Assembly: GCA_014529385.2 (NCBI GenBank)
Contig: CM043963.1
Location: 82,650,912-82,705,911, forward strand
From: Adiantum capillus-veneris
Lineage: Eukaryota; Streptophyta; Polypodiopsida; Polypodiales; Pteridaceae
Reading direction: 5' to 3'
Length of the DNA stretch: 55,000 nt
Part shown: piece after piece, positions 21,155 to 30,971 of the stretch
Numbering within the stretch: position 1 is the first letter of the stretch
How the letters are laid out: each line of letters begins with the position of its first letter
Notes under the pieces: generated by a model
The model's input: the letters and a program-made list of their open reading frames with translations, nothing else
Database searches by the model: none
What the model was told of the DNA's origin: nothing
Translations under genes and position numbers: made by a program

Positions 21155-21370
21155 CGCACGCTTAAATACTATGCAATCCTTAGCTTGATGACCATACCTC
21201 CCACAGGCATTGCAGTTCCCATTGAATTTTACTCTAAAAGTAGGGCATTCACTAGTACTATGTGGTCCATAGCATACCGAGCACCATTGCTACTCCCTTC
21301 TTGGATACATATGATTGTTTTGCGGAGCACGATTGTCTCTAAGACTCTCTTGAATAGCCTTGGTGAGATA

Positions 21371-21508
21371 TGCTAAAGTCATCTCAGATATCTTTGGCTC
21401 CTTCGCATTAGGCTTTAGGGTCATTGGCTGATGCCCTGATGCTAAAGTCATCTCAGATATCTTTGGCTCCTTCGCAATAGGCTTTAGGGTCATTGACTGA
21501 TGCCATTG
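21371..21508 (-). repeat. 69-bp tandem duplication in element C
   Basis: The unit beginning TGCTAAAGTCATCTCAGATA starts at 21371 and again at 21440, with very few differences. 69 bp is 23 codons, so the frame is kept; the protein reads KEPKISEMTLA twice. The duplication is recent compared with the decay of the element. Confidence 0.9.
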
Positions 21509-22077
21509 TAGATATCCTCATGTCGTAATCCCCTAATGAATCTATCAAGCAATTGATTATTATTGAAGCACTCATTTGGATTACAACGAGAATTCAAATG
21601 CTTCGAGCGACTAATAAAGTCTCTCACCAACTCTCCTTCCTCTCGTTGGGCTTTCTGGAGTTGAGAGGCTACTCCCCAAAGCACTCCCTCTCATATATAT
21701 TCTTTCAAGAACAGTCTCCTAAGAGTAGGGTAAATCGTTTTTTCTTCCACCCTTAGGGTTCTATACCAATCCCCAGCCTTTCCACTTAAGGTTAGGTTTA
21801 CAGCATTACTCTTATGCAAGTCATTGTGTTCTCCTAGAGAATCGCATATTTGTTCAAACACTTCGATATGATTTCTCACATCCCCGTTTCCACTAAATTT
21901 TTGTGCGAGCTTGGCTATTTGTACTGCCTTACTTCTAGGCTCTCTATCAGGTGTGTTACGCATATTCTCAGCAATAGATCGACCAATAGCTTGAGAAAAT
22001 GTTTCCAAGTCACCTAAGTGAGCAGGCACCGTGGGTGAAGGTGCTCCAGAGACTACATGTGGAGTAGGTATTGGCAT
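21490..22077 (-). pseudogene. gag: element C Gag capsid domain
   Basis: Two frames in register (21691-22077, then 21490-21684) form a retrotrans_gag capsid domain. Visible motifs are IAKLAQKFSGNGDVRNHIEV, LTLSGKAGDWYRTL and LRRLFLKEYI, then REEGELVRDFISRSKHLNSR and LLDRFIRGLRHEDIY. This is the usual order of the capsid N- and C-terminal helices in plant Gypsy Gag. A stop between the two frames interrupts it. Confidence 0.8.
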
Positions 22078-22756
22078 TGGGCTTGGCGCATAGGAAGCCC
22101 TTGGGTTCCACGTTGGTATGATGTTATGCCATGTGGTGGTCCAAAGTTCATATGTGTGGCCCTAGGCATAGCAGACGTCGGATGTGACATGCTAATTCTG
22201 GCCGGTATAGTCCCATGGAAATAAGAACTTGGGTGTTGTGGTTGTGGAGCATAGGTAGTTGAAACAATGGGAGGGGTAGGGACTACATGAGTACGAGGAC
22301 CCATGGGTGTATACAATGGTACACACTTGTAGGTACTGTTGCAGGCATTGAGCTATCATGTAGTGGTGCTTTACTAACAAATGAGGTCCATGGCGTGTTT
22401 CTTGGCATGCCCATCATTGGGGTAGGCATGGTTGCCATGGTGTCATCAAGGGAAAGATGAGCCAGACTTGGAAAGGTAAAGCTATCACTTGTGGGCTCAG
22501 ATTGCATCGAGACCCCTGGCGAAATAACATATGGGGGATCCATCGGACTTACCGAGGGAGTCTCCATTTGCGATAAGGTCGGTTGTTTAGCCTTCTTTGT
22601 ATCCAAGAATCTCATGAGACCCGTTGAAGGCATGTTGATCCCCTTGTTCTGTCTCTCTAACTCAATCACCCTATGGATGACCTCACAAACTCTTTGTTGT
22701 TGATCCTCCACACTTGTAGCACCCATTGTGGATTGTAGGACATCTAACCAACCCAC
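22053..22756 (-). pseudogene. gag: element C Gag matrix-like N-terminal region
   Basis: Two frames (22283-22756 and 22053-22316) give a Met/Pro/Thr/Ser-rich, low-complexity protein. A short helical segment sits near its start (QQRVCEVIHRVIELERQNKG). Position upstream of the capsid and composition suggest a disordered Gag N-terminus. No motif allows a better call. Confidence 0.5.
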
Positions 22757-22839
22757 GTGATAGGTGTGACCTGTGTATAGGTCGGTTAGAGTTTCCGTTT
22801 GTAGTTCGTACTCCCAGTTCTCATTTAAGAATGCTCCAT

Positions 22840-23543
22840 CTAGGATGAGGTGCTAGGGGTGTCCTTTGAGCTAGATGCAATGTTGCTTTCTAGGGGTTGG
22901 CCCTTAGCGGTTGCTAAGTCAGGAGCACTTGATTGCTCTCTTAGCAAGGATATTGACATAGGGGCTTTCGTTTTTAACTCTCTTCGTTGCTCCGTCTTGC
23001 GTAAGCTCTCGACTTCCTTTTCCCTGGCCGCCATGATATATCGCTCAACCTCTTGCACTTCGGCAAGGCTTCTACCATCGGGTAATATGACCTCGGAGGG
23101 AAATAACTCTGAAGAGTCAAGAGGTGCAGTAAATGAAGTATTCACGTGCACATTCTCTAAGGGCATAGGCTCTACGTTGGTCATGAATGGAGAATTCACT
23201 TCCCCACCCCCCTCATTTACATCATTAGCTCCATGTTCGGAGCGAGTGGCTCTACTAACGGTTTCCTTCAGCTAAGCACGCTCGGCCCAGATTGCGGGCC
23301 CATGGCATGCATGTCTTGGCTTGAGCTATCGGGATTAGGCATTGGGAAACCCTCTATGACGTCGTAGTCAGAGGAAGAGTCACTAGCCGCTATGTTCGGG
23401 TCTTGGTTTATACTACCTTGGATCCCCGCTGAGGGCCCAGAATCTAAGGTAGGTGGATAATGATAACTCACGTAGTCGAAATTCTCTCTAGTTGATCCAT
23501 CTCTAGCACATGACCAGAGCACAGATGCATGTGCCTTTGGCAC
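22840..23543 (-). pseudogene. element C first ORF segments
   Basis: Frames 23268-23543 and 22840-23199 lie at the 5' side of the C interior. The first begins MPKAHASVLWSCARDGSTRE and is acidic and Ser-rich. The second holds a charged helix (LAEVQEVERYIMAAREKEVE). A stop and a frameshift separate them. They probably form the start of the C Gag polyprotein, about 0.7 kb downstream of the primer site. No domain is recognised. Confidence 0.45.
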
Positions 23544-24227
23544 CCTACAAACGTCGGCGAATAACCTCGAAGGTTAACCGCTTACTTTTTTAGGCGTCCG
23601 TTTTCACTCGTATTTTTATGTTTTTTAATATTTTTGAATGATCGGTTTTTTTTTATTAAAGTGTGTGATAGCTTAAAACGAGCATATCACTCAGAGGGTC
23701 ACGATGTGCTTTACAACACAACGTTCGGTCACCTGAAGCTCCGTTGGTCCTCAAAAAAGCCGATTTTTAGCTACGTGTGAAGCTAAAATACGTAATTTTA
23801 AAGGACGACTGAGGCCTAAGCCTGAGCGTGAGCTTGGGCTTGGGTCTGGGAGATATTCTTGATTCTCGTTCTACCTTTAATTTTTTTTAATATATTTTAA
23901 GGAAAAGGTCGCCGTAGCCTGCGCGCACTCTACCTACCTACTTACAACTAATACACCTACTGTTACACACTAACACACTCTATTAGCTCTCACAGATCTA
24001 CTTCCTACTTACTGTACATTACATTACACAGAACTAACAACCTTAATGCTAACACCTTACATAGAGAAAAAACACAGTACCTTTGAAAACTCCATTAACA
24101 AAAAAATACACAGTAGTAACACAAAATCCTTCTTCTCAACACACACACCCTCCTTCCTTACCTTTCCTACAATTGAAATTGCACTACAAAAGAAGCACAG
24201 AGTGCCATTCAAGCTTAGTGTATGGCA
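23544..24227 (-). other. element C leader
   Basis: About 0.68 kb between the primer site and the first ORF, with no palindromes of the kind seen in element G and no coding frame. It contains T-rich and A-rich runs at 23640-23660 and 23875-23900. Confidence 0.5.
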
Positions 24228-24246
24228 TTTCCGGGCAACGGCACCA
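24228..24246 (-). promoter_or_regulatory. primer binding site of element C
   Basis: On the minus strand it reads TGGTGCCGTTGCCCGGAAA, close to the Asp-type site (TGGCGCCGTTGCCGGGGA) with a few changes. Four bases separate it from the LTR end. Confidence 0.7.
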
Positions 24247-24496
24247 AAAATGTGCGCGTATGTCGCACATGTCAATGCAAGGAACTTGCCGATACATTGT
24301 GTGCGAGCATCAAATGGCTCCAAGCACACAACAAGCCTAAACTAGTAAGCTCAAAGATGGCGTTGGTGTGTCACTCACCGCTCTACGGTTCCTGTCGTGG
24401 AGGATTCCTCGCCGCGAAGAAGAAGGAGACGCCGCTACGCCGCGCTCAACCGCTTCACCGCTGCCGTGCCGTCGTCGCAATGCTCGATCGCACACA

Positions 24497-24550
24497 CTCT
24501 CTCTCTCTCTCCCTCTCTCTCTCTCTCATGCATACACACACACACACAAG
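24497..24550 (+). repeat. CT/CA microsatellite
   Basis: Runs of CT followed by CA inside the C LTR. The overlapping open frames in this area are products of the repeat. Confidence 0.9.
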
Positions 24551-24637
24551 GAGATGAAGAAGAAGAAGATGGAGATGGAGCAAGAGCACTCTTCAATTGC
24601 ACAAATGAGAGAATGAGTGAATTTTAGGTTTAGTTGA

Positions 24638-24646
24638 CTTTTATAT
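24638..24646 (-). promoter_or_regulatory. TATA box of the C LTR
   Basis: CTTTTATAT on the plus strand reads ATATAAAAG on the minus strand, about 190 bp from the inferred LTR start. Confidence 0.5.
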
Positions 24647-24838
24647 GAGCTCGCCCCATTCACACTTGGGTGCCCATGCGTAGCCAACTAATCCCTTAAA
24701 TGTTCCAGTTAGAGTGCGCCTCTCATCGGCAATCACTCTTACCCTTTTCCTATTGGACCGACAAGCCCGATACTGACTCTACCAAATAAATAATACGACG
24801 TCCGTTGTAGGTGATAGGAATGTGCGTGAGGGTTAACA

Positions 24839-25443
24839 TGAAGTTAGTCCAAATGGATGTTAGAAAGTGTCATGGGGTGTTCTCTCAAGAAGAAACATTC
24901 TTGACAAAATTAACAAAACTCGAAGAATCCAATAGCATCACAAATTTGGCAAAGAAGGCAAAAGAGGAGTGTTAGGGGCTAACCACCCTAATAGTATTTC
25001 AGTGCAGTTACACAGAAAAACTGCATATTACACTACACTACTGCATTAGAGAATACTGAATAACACAATGAATAGAGAAGAGAAGGCAATGCATTACCCA
25101 ATGTTCATCAACCCACAAGTGCTTACAACAACACAACACAGAGAGCAGTGTGACTACATAAGAGAAAAGCTAACTGCCGAACTGCAAAACAACGTCAAGA
25201 ACTAAGAAGAACCTTTCTACCATCACATGACCGTCTAGTTACAACTTCCAAAGTACTGGTGTAAATACACCCTTAGAGCCCAAATCTACAACCTTAGTTA
25301 CTGTCTCTACAGGTAAATACTGAACTATTACTGAGGCATCAATGCTTGTAAGACTTGGCACACCCGATGGGCAATGTTTGCAAAACATTGTAAGAACCAA
25401 AAAAAACCCTTGACATTAAAACATGACAACCAAAATGAAGTTA
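24839..25443. other. flank left of the H remnant, no gene seen
   Basis: About 600 bp with no sustained frame and no recognised repeat. If H is an element, this should be its 3' side. Confidence 0.4.
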
Positions 25444-25582
25444 CTACTCTTGAACACCTGTTTCTTCAGTTTCTGCCACTACACCTGACTGCGCATTCAC
25501 ATCATCATCAACTTCTATTAATGTACCTCAATAATTGGGTCTTTTGTCATTACCTCAACAAGTTTCATCAATGGGTCTTCTA
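25444..25582 (-). pseudogene. 3' part of coiled-coil gene H, cut off by Copia E
   Basis: Reading leftward from the E target site, the minus strand gives EDPLMKLVEVMTKDPIIEVH then a stop. A shifted frame gives IEVDDDVNAQSGVVAE and ends at TAG (25444-25446). The acidic, VEV-rich text resembles the end of the H frame on the other side of E (VEVEVHNTVKNEVHEAV). The target duplication (TTCTA) lies within this frame, so E entered the H reading frame near its 3' end. Confidence 0.55.
25578..25582. repeat. target site duplication of Copia E, left
   Basis: TTCTA here equals TTCTA at 41451-41455 on the far side of E. The two copies are almost 16 kb apart, which shows that everything between them is E plus later insertions. 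Confidence 0.9.
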
Positions 25583-25903
25583 TGTAAAGAAAGAGGATGC
25601 AAGAGAGCTACACAAGACAAGCACACACCACACAAAGATGGAAAGCTTCTTCTTCTTCTCACATAAAAGAGAGTACAAAATGACTAAGTGCTAAAACTGA
25701 AAAGTAGCACATATGTACATGCGGTCACTAAGTGTGAACTTGCTAGAAGCGTACTAGGCTGGCACTATAAGTGTAGTCCAGCTGTAGAATCACTGGCAGA
25801 GATCCTCCGTGTCGGTCACCTAACGCGCCAGTGAGTAAATGTCGTAAGCGGCCAAGACCCGTAATGGATGCCAGCTCAAGATGTAGAGCTCGACATCTCA
25901 ACA
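25583..25903 (-). mobile_element. 3' LTR of Copia E
   Basis: 321 bp, TGTAAAGAAAG...CTCAACA. Seven substitutions separate it from the copy at 41130-41450 (2.2%). The pol frame reads into it and stops at 25876. Confidence 0.95.
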
Positions 25904-26319
25904 CTCCCCCTCGAGCTCTGCATATCGTAGAGTCCAAGCATAGTCCGAAAACGTCGAAGCTTCTCAACTCCGAGGGCCTTGGTAAAGATATCCGCTATCT
26001 GCTCCTCTTTGCTGACGTAGACCAAGTCGATGTCGCCCGCCAACACTCGCTCTTGAACGTAGTGGTAATGGACCTCTATGTGCTTGGTCCTGGCATGGAA
26101 CACTGGGCTCCTAGCCAACTGCATGCTGCTGAGGTTGTCACAATGGATGACAACCTGCTAGTCCACCTGCACTCCCAAGTCCTCAAGTAATGTGCGTAGC
26201 CAAGCTAGCTCGCACGCCGCAACTGCTGCACCTCTGTACTCGGCCTCTGTGCTCGATAAAGCAACCTTAGACTGATTTTTGCTGCTCCAAGTAATAGCAG
26301 CACTCCCAAAAGAGAACAT
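25876..26319 (-). pseudogene. pol: Copia E RNase H
   Basis: The frame carries KNQSKVALSSTEAEYRGAA (the Copia RNase H Glu region), then a TAG at 26158-26160 after DLGVQVD, and resumes with VVIHCDNLSSMQLA and HARTKHIEVHYHYVQERV. It ends with EEQIADIFTKALG and the normal C-terminus. The stop lies where Copia elements usually have Gln, so it is probably a CAG-to-TAG change. At its 5' side the domain is fused directly to the start of the RT by a deletion at about 26315-26320. Confidence 0.85.
25904..25918 (-). promoter_or_regulatory. polypurine tract of Copia E
   Basis: The minus strand reads GAGCTCGAGGGGGAG directly before the 3' LTR start TGTTGAG. Confidence 0.85.
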
Positions 26320-26320
26320 T
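26315..26320 (-). other. deletion junction removing most of the E reverse transcriptase
   Basis: The Copia RT opening motif KKAIGCKWVYKN runs directly into FSFGSAAITWSSKNQSK, the beginning of RNase H. The RT palm with its DD motif and the thumb are gone. The downstream reading frame is shifted by one at the joint. Confidence 0.8.
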
Positions 26321-27359
26321 TTTATACACCCATTTACAGCCAATAGCTTTCTTGCCACTTGGCAATGGCACCAACTCCCATGTGTCGTTTGCTTCCAATG
26401 CAGCCATCTCTTCATTCATTGCATCATCCCAATGCACATTTCCAACTGCATCCTCAAACCATGTGGGCTCCACATCCTGTATCACCTTAGCCATGTAGGC
26501 TTGGTGATGCGCTAGATACCCATCATAAGTCAATTTCTGAACTGGATTTCTGACTCTATTATATCTGCGCGGTCCTGGGTCACTCCTTTGCCCTCTAGCA
26601 TCTTCTTGTACTTTCCTTACACCAGGTGTCCTAACAGCCGGAATTCCAAATTCCTCATAAAGACCATCTGAATCCATGTCTACATGTGGAAAACCTGATG
26701 ATGCATCAGCCATAAAGGGAGGTTCATCAACCTTTTCCTTTCCTTTTCGTGATACATTCCCTGTACCTGTTGGTGGAGTAACCTGCGAACGTAGTCTACC
26801 ATTCCATGGTTTCTCAACAGAGCCACGAGAAGAGGACTCTTGTGGTCCACTCAAAACCTGTGACTGTGGCCTCACATTTTGTACAACCACATCATCTTTT
26901 ACATCAGCCCCAATAGTGCCATGTGCATTACTGTACCAGCTGCTCATCTCATCAAAGACTACATCTCTGCTCACTCGTAATTCTCATGTAGTAGGATTGT
27001 AGCACTTGTATCCCTTTTGTTCAAGGGAATATCCCACAAGAATACATTTCTCTGCTTTAGGATCCAATTTCCTACGCAACTCATCTGGTACATGCACGTA
27101 AGCTATGCAACCAAACACTTTCAAGTGTGCCAAATCAGGCTTTGTACCTATAAACTTTTCCTCAGGTGTTACATCATGCACTGTAGCTGTAGGTGTCCTG
27201 TTCATAATGTACACAACTGTATTTACAGCTTCAGCCCAGAAATGATGAGGCATGTTCTTCTCATTCATCAATGCACATGCAACTTCTGCAATGTGCCTGT
27301 TTTTCTTTTCTTCGACCCCATTCTGCTATGGAGTATATCTGCATGTAAACTGCCTGCGT
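26320..27359 (-). pseudogene. pol: Copia E integrase C-terminal part and RT start
   Basis: Right part (26984-27356): TPxQNGVEEKKNRHIAEVAC with a TAG at 27326-27328 in place of Gln, then FWAEAVNTVVYIMNRTPT, HLKVFGCIAYVHVPDE and KCILVGYSLEQKGYKCYNP, all standard Copia integrase. A TGA follows at 26984-26986. Left part (26267-26974): the linker with MSRDVVFDE, a low-complexity stretch, then DDAMNEEMAALEANDTWELV and KKAIGCKWVYKN, the start of RT. At its right end the frame is broken by the LTR of element D. Confidence 0.85.
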
Positions 27360-27562
27360 TGTCAAGAAATTTGCGGTCTTGCGAGGAAAGCACCGGGCTT
27401 ATGGCTGTGAGAGTTTGTGAGAGAACTCAACAAAAACTATATGAAGGAGTTAAACCATAGATGCCATGAAGACTAGGGTTTGGAAAGAAGTGCAATCAAA
27501 GAAGACTCACTCTTTCTCTCTTGCTCTCACACACACACAAAGAAAGAACGCAAAAGAGAATG

Positions 27563-27990
27563 TTAGAACAATACGAAGATGAAAACATCAAGGCTATGGT
27601 CATATCGTATCATGGGTAATATGAAAGGGTTAATGGATGAGTTAATGGCATTCAATCTTGGCTGACCAAATAGGCTACGAATTGTTCTTTGGAATTGTAG
27701 TTTTGTGCTTACCATAATATATATATTTTGTCTAGTGATTGGGATTAATTGTGTGTACAAATCCTCTTGGTTCATAGCAAGATAACTACGCTTACATCAA
27801 AAGAAAAATTATAGTCTATGAGAGATAGTATGATGGGATCTGGTGATAGAAGTATTTCATTGAGCCTTTCAGGGCCGAAGAGAAACACTATACGTTGTTG
27901 AAAGTGTATTTTACGGCTAATCCATACGTTAATTCTAATAGATCGTACAGAGTGAAAGCGACAGAAATGATCATCATGTGGGTTATTCAT
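27563..27990 (-). repeat. diverged tandem duplication with two small ORFs in the D LTR
   Basis: Frames of 70 codons (27563-27775) and 72 codons (27772-27990) lie head to tail with overlapping ends. Their products align along most of their length: LFGQPRLN with LFGPERLN, PFILPMI with PIILSLI, SLDVFIF with SFDVSVV. The DNA similarity is weak. The same pair is present in the 5' LTR (37125-37337, 37334-37552). They are probably an old tandem duplication of LTR sequence; coding is possible but unproven. Confidence 0.55.
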
Positions 27991-28531
27991 CTAGGATAGT
28001 ATGTGAGAAATGTAGATATGAGAGAAGTGAAGAGATGAGAAGTTTCCCTCCCAAGCCCTATTCTTGCCCGTAGGCAATAAGGATACTGCGGGGAGAGATG
28101 TACCTGTAGCAAAGAGAACCTAGAGAGGATGAATTACTAAGAATGAGAGAGATAGGTTTGGTTAAGGAGATGAGATTAGATACATATATATATGTTGGAT
28201 TAGAGATGAAAATGAAAACAACAAGAAATCAAGAAAACATCAATGTAGAACACATCTTACTTGAAACCCTTCGGCACCATTATTGATGGGAGAGAGAAGA
28301 AGAGGGGAGAATTCAACGTTGATTGATACGCCAAGTACAACACCTTCTTTGATTAGAGTTGATCCTCCAAGGATGGCGTACAAGAATGGCTAGTTTTCCT
28401 CTAGGAGAAAGTGTAGTCTTGGGCTTATGTTAATGGGACTAAGTACAATTAGGCATTACTACTCACTCCCTCAAGAATTCCTCTCATCAATGGCTTGAAT
28501 ACTTGGGTTCCTTTCAAGGAAGAAGAGGTCC

Positions 28532-28540
28532 CCTTTTATA
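28532..28540 (-). promoter_or_regulatory. TATA box in the 3' LTR of D
   Basis: CCTTTTATA on the plus strand reads TATAAAAGG on the minus strand. The same box is at 38094-38102 in the 5' LTR. Transcription would start just downstream, giving an R-U5 part of about 1.15 kb. Confidence 0.75.
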
Positions 28541-29080
28541 GGTGAAGGGAACCCCCAAGGGTTTACACAAGAAGAGAGGAGCCAGTGTGAACAGAAATTG
28601 GAAAAGTTGGAAATGAGCTGTTCTTGCATGATGTGGGCAGACTGGGGTCCAGTATTTTGATCATATCTCCTCAACTGTGGCTCCAAATAAAAAAGTAAAA
28701 ATATGGGCAAAAACTTCAGCTCATTAGCTACGATTTTTATTTTAAAATCGTTTTTCAATTCGGATTGGAACCTTGTGTAAAAAATTCATCAAAATAGGGT
28801 CCATTTATGGCAACTTTTCTTCTTTGTTATCGTGCACTGATTGAAGCGTAATTCTGTCCGTTCTTCACGCACGTATTTCCTATTAAGCTTTCTTCAAAGA
28901 GCCTCGCGTCTGTTCCTTGGCTCGGAGAAGAAAGCACGCGATGATGAAAACTGGACCGGTAAAATGGCATGAGCTAGCTAAAGCACGCTACTAACCAAGT
29001 AACGAAATAATCAACAACACGCCTTTACAGGGATGCGAAAGGCTCAATTATGCAAAGGAAATTAGCCGAGAGAGATCAAT

Positions 29081-29154
29081 TGCGGGGTGGAGTAAATGGC
29101 CAACTCGTCAGGCTCATGACCTGAAGACTGCGGGTTCGAACCCTGCCCCCGCAC
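29081..29154 (+). tRNA. trnfM: tRNA-fMet(CAU), mitochondrial type, in nuclear insert
   Basis: A full cloverleaf can be drawn. The acceptor TGCGGGG pairs with CCCCGCA. The D stem is GAGT/ACTC. The anticodon arm is TCAGG-CTCATGA-CCTGA with anticodon CAT. The T arm is GCGGG-TTCGAAC-CCTGC. The middle part AGGCTCATGACCTGAAGACT is typical of plant mitochondrial trnfM and unlike the plastid version (CTCATAACCTTGAGG). In the nucleus it is probably not expressed as a functional organelle tRNA. Confidence 0.85.
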
Positions 29155-29429
29155 TACATGTTGTCAGCAGGCCCTACGTTGCTGTGCGCCTAACGCTTCT
29201 CCTTATCGACGCGTTGTAGGTAGTATAGTGGCTGAACTCAGTGCCTGGAGCAACTCGCTCCAGTCCTGGATTAGTGTTATTGCCGTCCTTCAACGAGCAC
29301 ACAGCTTGCTATCGGCGACCTGGCCTAAGAGACAAATTGCGACTTTCTCCGTTCCCGCCAAAAAGACAAAAACCTATCTTACCATTACATAACGTAATGA
29401 TATAATGTCTCAAAGAAAAAGTATTCTTG

Positions 29430-29503
29430 GCATCCATGGCTGAACGGTCAAAGCACCCAACTCATAATTGGCGAATTCACAGGTTCAACTCCTGTTGGAT
29501 GCA
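29430..29503 (+). tRNA. trnI-CAU: tRNA-Ile(CAU), plastid type, in nuclear insert
   Basis: The acceptor GCATCCA pairs with TGGATGC, followed by A. The anticodon loop is CTCATAA. The T arm is ACAGG-TTCAACT-CCTGT. The sequence GCATCCATGGCTGAA and CCCAACTCATAATTGG agree closely with plastid trnI-CAU, whose C34 is modified to read AUA. It lies 276 bp downstream of trnfM on the same strand. Confidence 0.85.
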
Positions 29504-30913
29504 ACAATGAAAAAGATATAGATAGACACTGACAAAGATATTTGAACGATAAGACTTGATTGGATAGAACATTTATCAAAATAGACTAGAACCTAAACCT
29601 GGCATGTCTGCCAATTCCATCATATCCGCACATTGATTCTTACTTCGAAATGTTCTTATTGAGTTGGAAAACCAACCCTTTTTCACAGTTGACCAAATAA
29701 AGCTGCGTTTTTAACCACAAGGATTCTCTATAGCTAATTTAACTCTTTTGCCGCCAAAGTAACCAAACAATTGCCTAAATCTGCGAAATTGAAAAATTTT
29801 AATCTCCCAGACATACACTTGATTAGATATAACGTACCATATTTAAGATTTAAGTAAACAACTTTGATTTGGGGACTCGGGTCTTTTGCTTTGCTGCGCC
29901 CAGCAAAGGTTTAACTTGCCTGTTCTCTGAGGCGGATGCCTCCCAAAGAGTAACGGAGGTGTGCGAAGGTAGGCTCAAGCTAATATTATAACAGCTTATG
30001 AGCGTAATGGTCGATACGCGCAGCGATTAATATCCATCGTTTACGGCTAGGACTACTGTATTTCGAACATTTCAAGATGTGATGGAGGTTGAAAAATCTA
30101 ACACATGCTATTGCTGAAGGGAAAAGCAAAGAAAAAACAATAAAAGCTAGGAAGAAATAACTCGACTTAGTCTCATGCTTCTGCAATAGTACCTATTATG
30201 ATCAGTTACATTATTGCCGTCTATAACAGAATAGAATGGGCAGGAGCATTTGTCTATTTATGTAACCGATCGTATGGAGAGGGAGATGGGTAGGTACCGG
30301 CCGTTGTGACGCATTTAAGCCTTATGGTTCACTGTGTTACCTGTAAGGCGGTCAAAAGCAGCAAAAGTCTTCATGTGGTCTCCTTAGCCTATACTTTCAT
30401 TTAATTCCAAAGGACACCTCATGCCATATGAAAGCATGACATTGCTCCTTGACAAAGTTTTGTAATCATGCTTGCAATAATGCATTAAAATAAGTATATC
30501 TTTGAAATCATGCCACCTAGTGTCCCACTAGGATTTGATTCTCTCCTAGTAGCTATTTAAAAAGAAATATAATAAAAGTATAAAAAATACATAGAATATA
30601 TATATATTGGAGTTTACCCTAGATATAGGATCTAGCTAGGGTGTGAGATGATAATGAAATAGTAGAAATAAAGAATCAATGCTTTTTGCCCCAAGTTAAA
30701 GAGGCGGAGCTATTGATGCTTTTCCCATAATAGTTTCTAATGTTAAAGTAAGGATATGTTACCCTTGAGAAAAATAATAGGATGAGATAGAAGGTTTATT
30801 ATTATATTTAAATATGCATATGTACACTATAGGAAATATAATTATGTATCTAAAAAAATACAAGATAGATCTTGTAGCATGCGTTCCCACTATGTACGTG
30901 TCACAGCACGACA

Positions 30914-30929
30914 TCCACCCCCTCTAAAC
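30914..30929 (-). promoter_or_regulatory. polypurine tract of element D
   Basis: The minus strand reads GGTTTAGAGGGGGTGGA, ending directly before the 3' LTR start TGTCGTGCTG. Confidence 0.8.
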
Positions 30930-30971
30930 CTGCACATCCTCCGGTATGTGCCACATTGTCTCTTTGTAAGA

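Larger units (their letters stand above)
24251..24838 (-). mobile_element. 5' LTR of element C
   Basis: It starts TGTGCGCGTA beside the primer site and ends GGGTTAACA (TG...CA, 588 bp). A TATA box lies inside, and a CT/CA-rich microsatellite lies downstream of it in the transcribed direction. The outer end is inferred from the TG...CA rule and promoter position, because no second copy is present. Confidence 0.5.
28811..30359. other. organelle-derived DNA insert in the D LTR
   Basis: The D LTR runs to ATTTATGGCA at 28810 and resumes with GCAAAAGTCTTC at about 30360; in the other LTR these are adjacent (38370). The inserted 1.55 kb carries a mitochondrial-type initiator tRNA and a plastid-type Ile(CAU) tRNA on the same strand. 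Only a GCA microhomology marks the joints, with no target duplication or terminal repeat. That fits end-joining capture of mitochondrial DNA (plant mitochondria often carry plastid-like tRNA genes). I see no protein gene in it. Confidence 0.8.
27360..30913 (-). mobile_element. 3' LTR of Gypsy element D, interrupted by organelle DNA
   Basis: It starts TGTCAAGAAATTTG and ends CACGACA. Without the 1.55-kb insert (28811-30359) it is about 2,005 bp and matches the 5' LTR at 36922-38927. I count 29 differences (about 1.4%), including small indel-like shifts in homopolymers. The insert exists only in this copy, so it entered after D had integrated. Host Copia sequence lies directly to the left (left flank TGCGT). 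Confidence 0.95.

Noticed and set aside
24046-24627. Several open frames over the C LTR and CT/CA repeat
   Set aside because: Produced by simple repeats and LTR sequence; no domain, and the frames compete with each other.
28471-28758. 95-residue minus frame in the D LTR (also 38021-38320)
   Set aside because: It spans the TATA box and start region of the LTR; an accidental frame kept because the LTRs are nearly identical.
29986-30186. 66-residue frame in the organelle insert
   Set aside because: No similarity recognised; a hydrophobic stretch alone is not enough.
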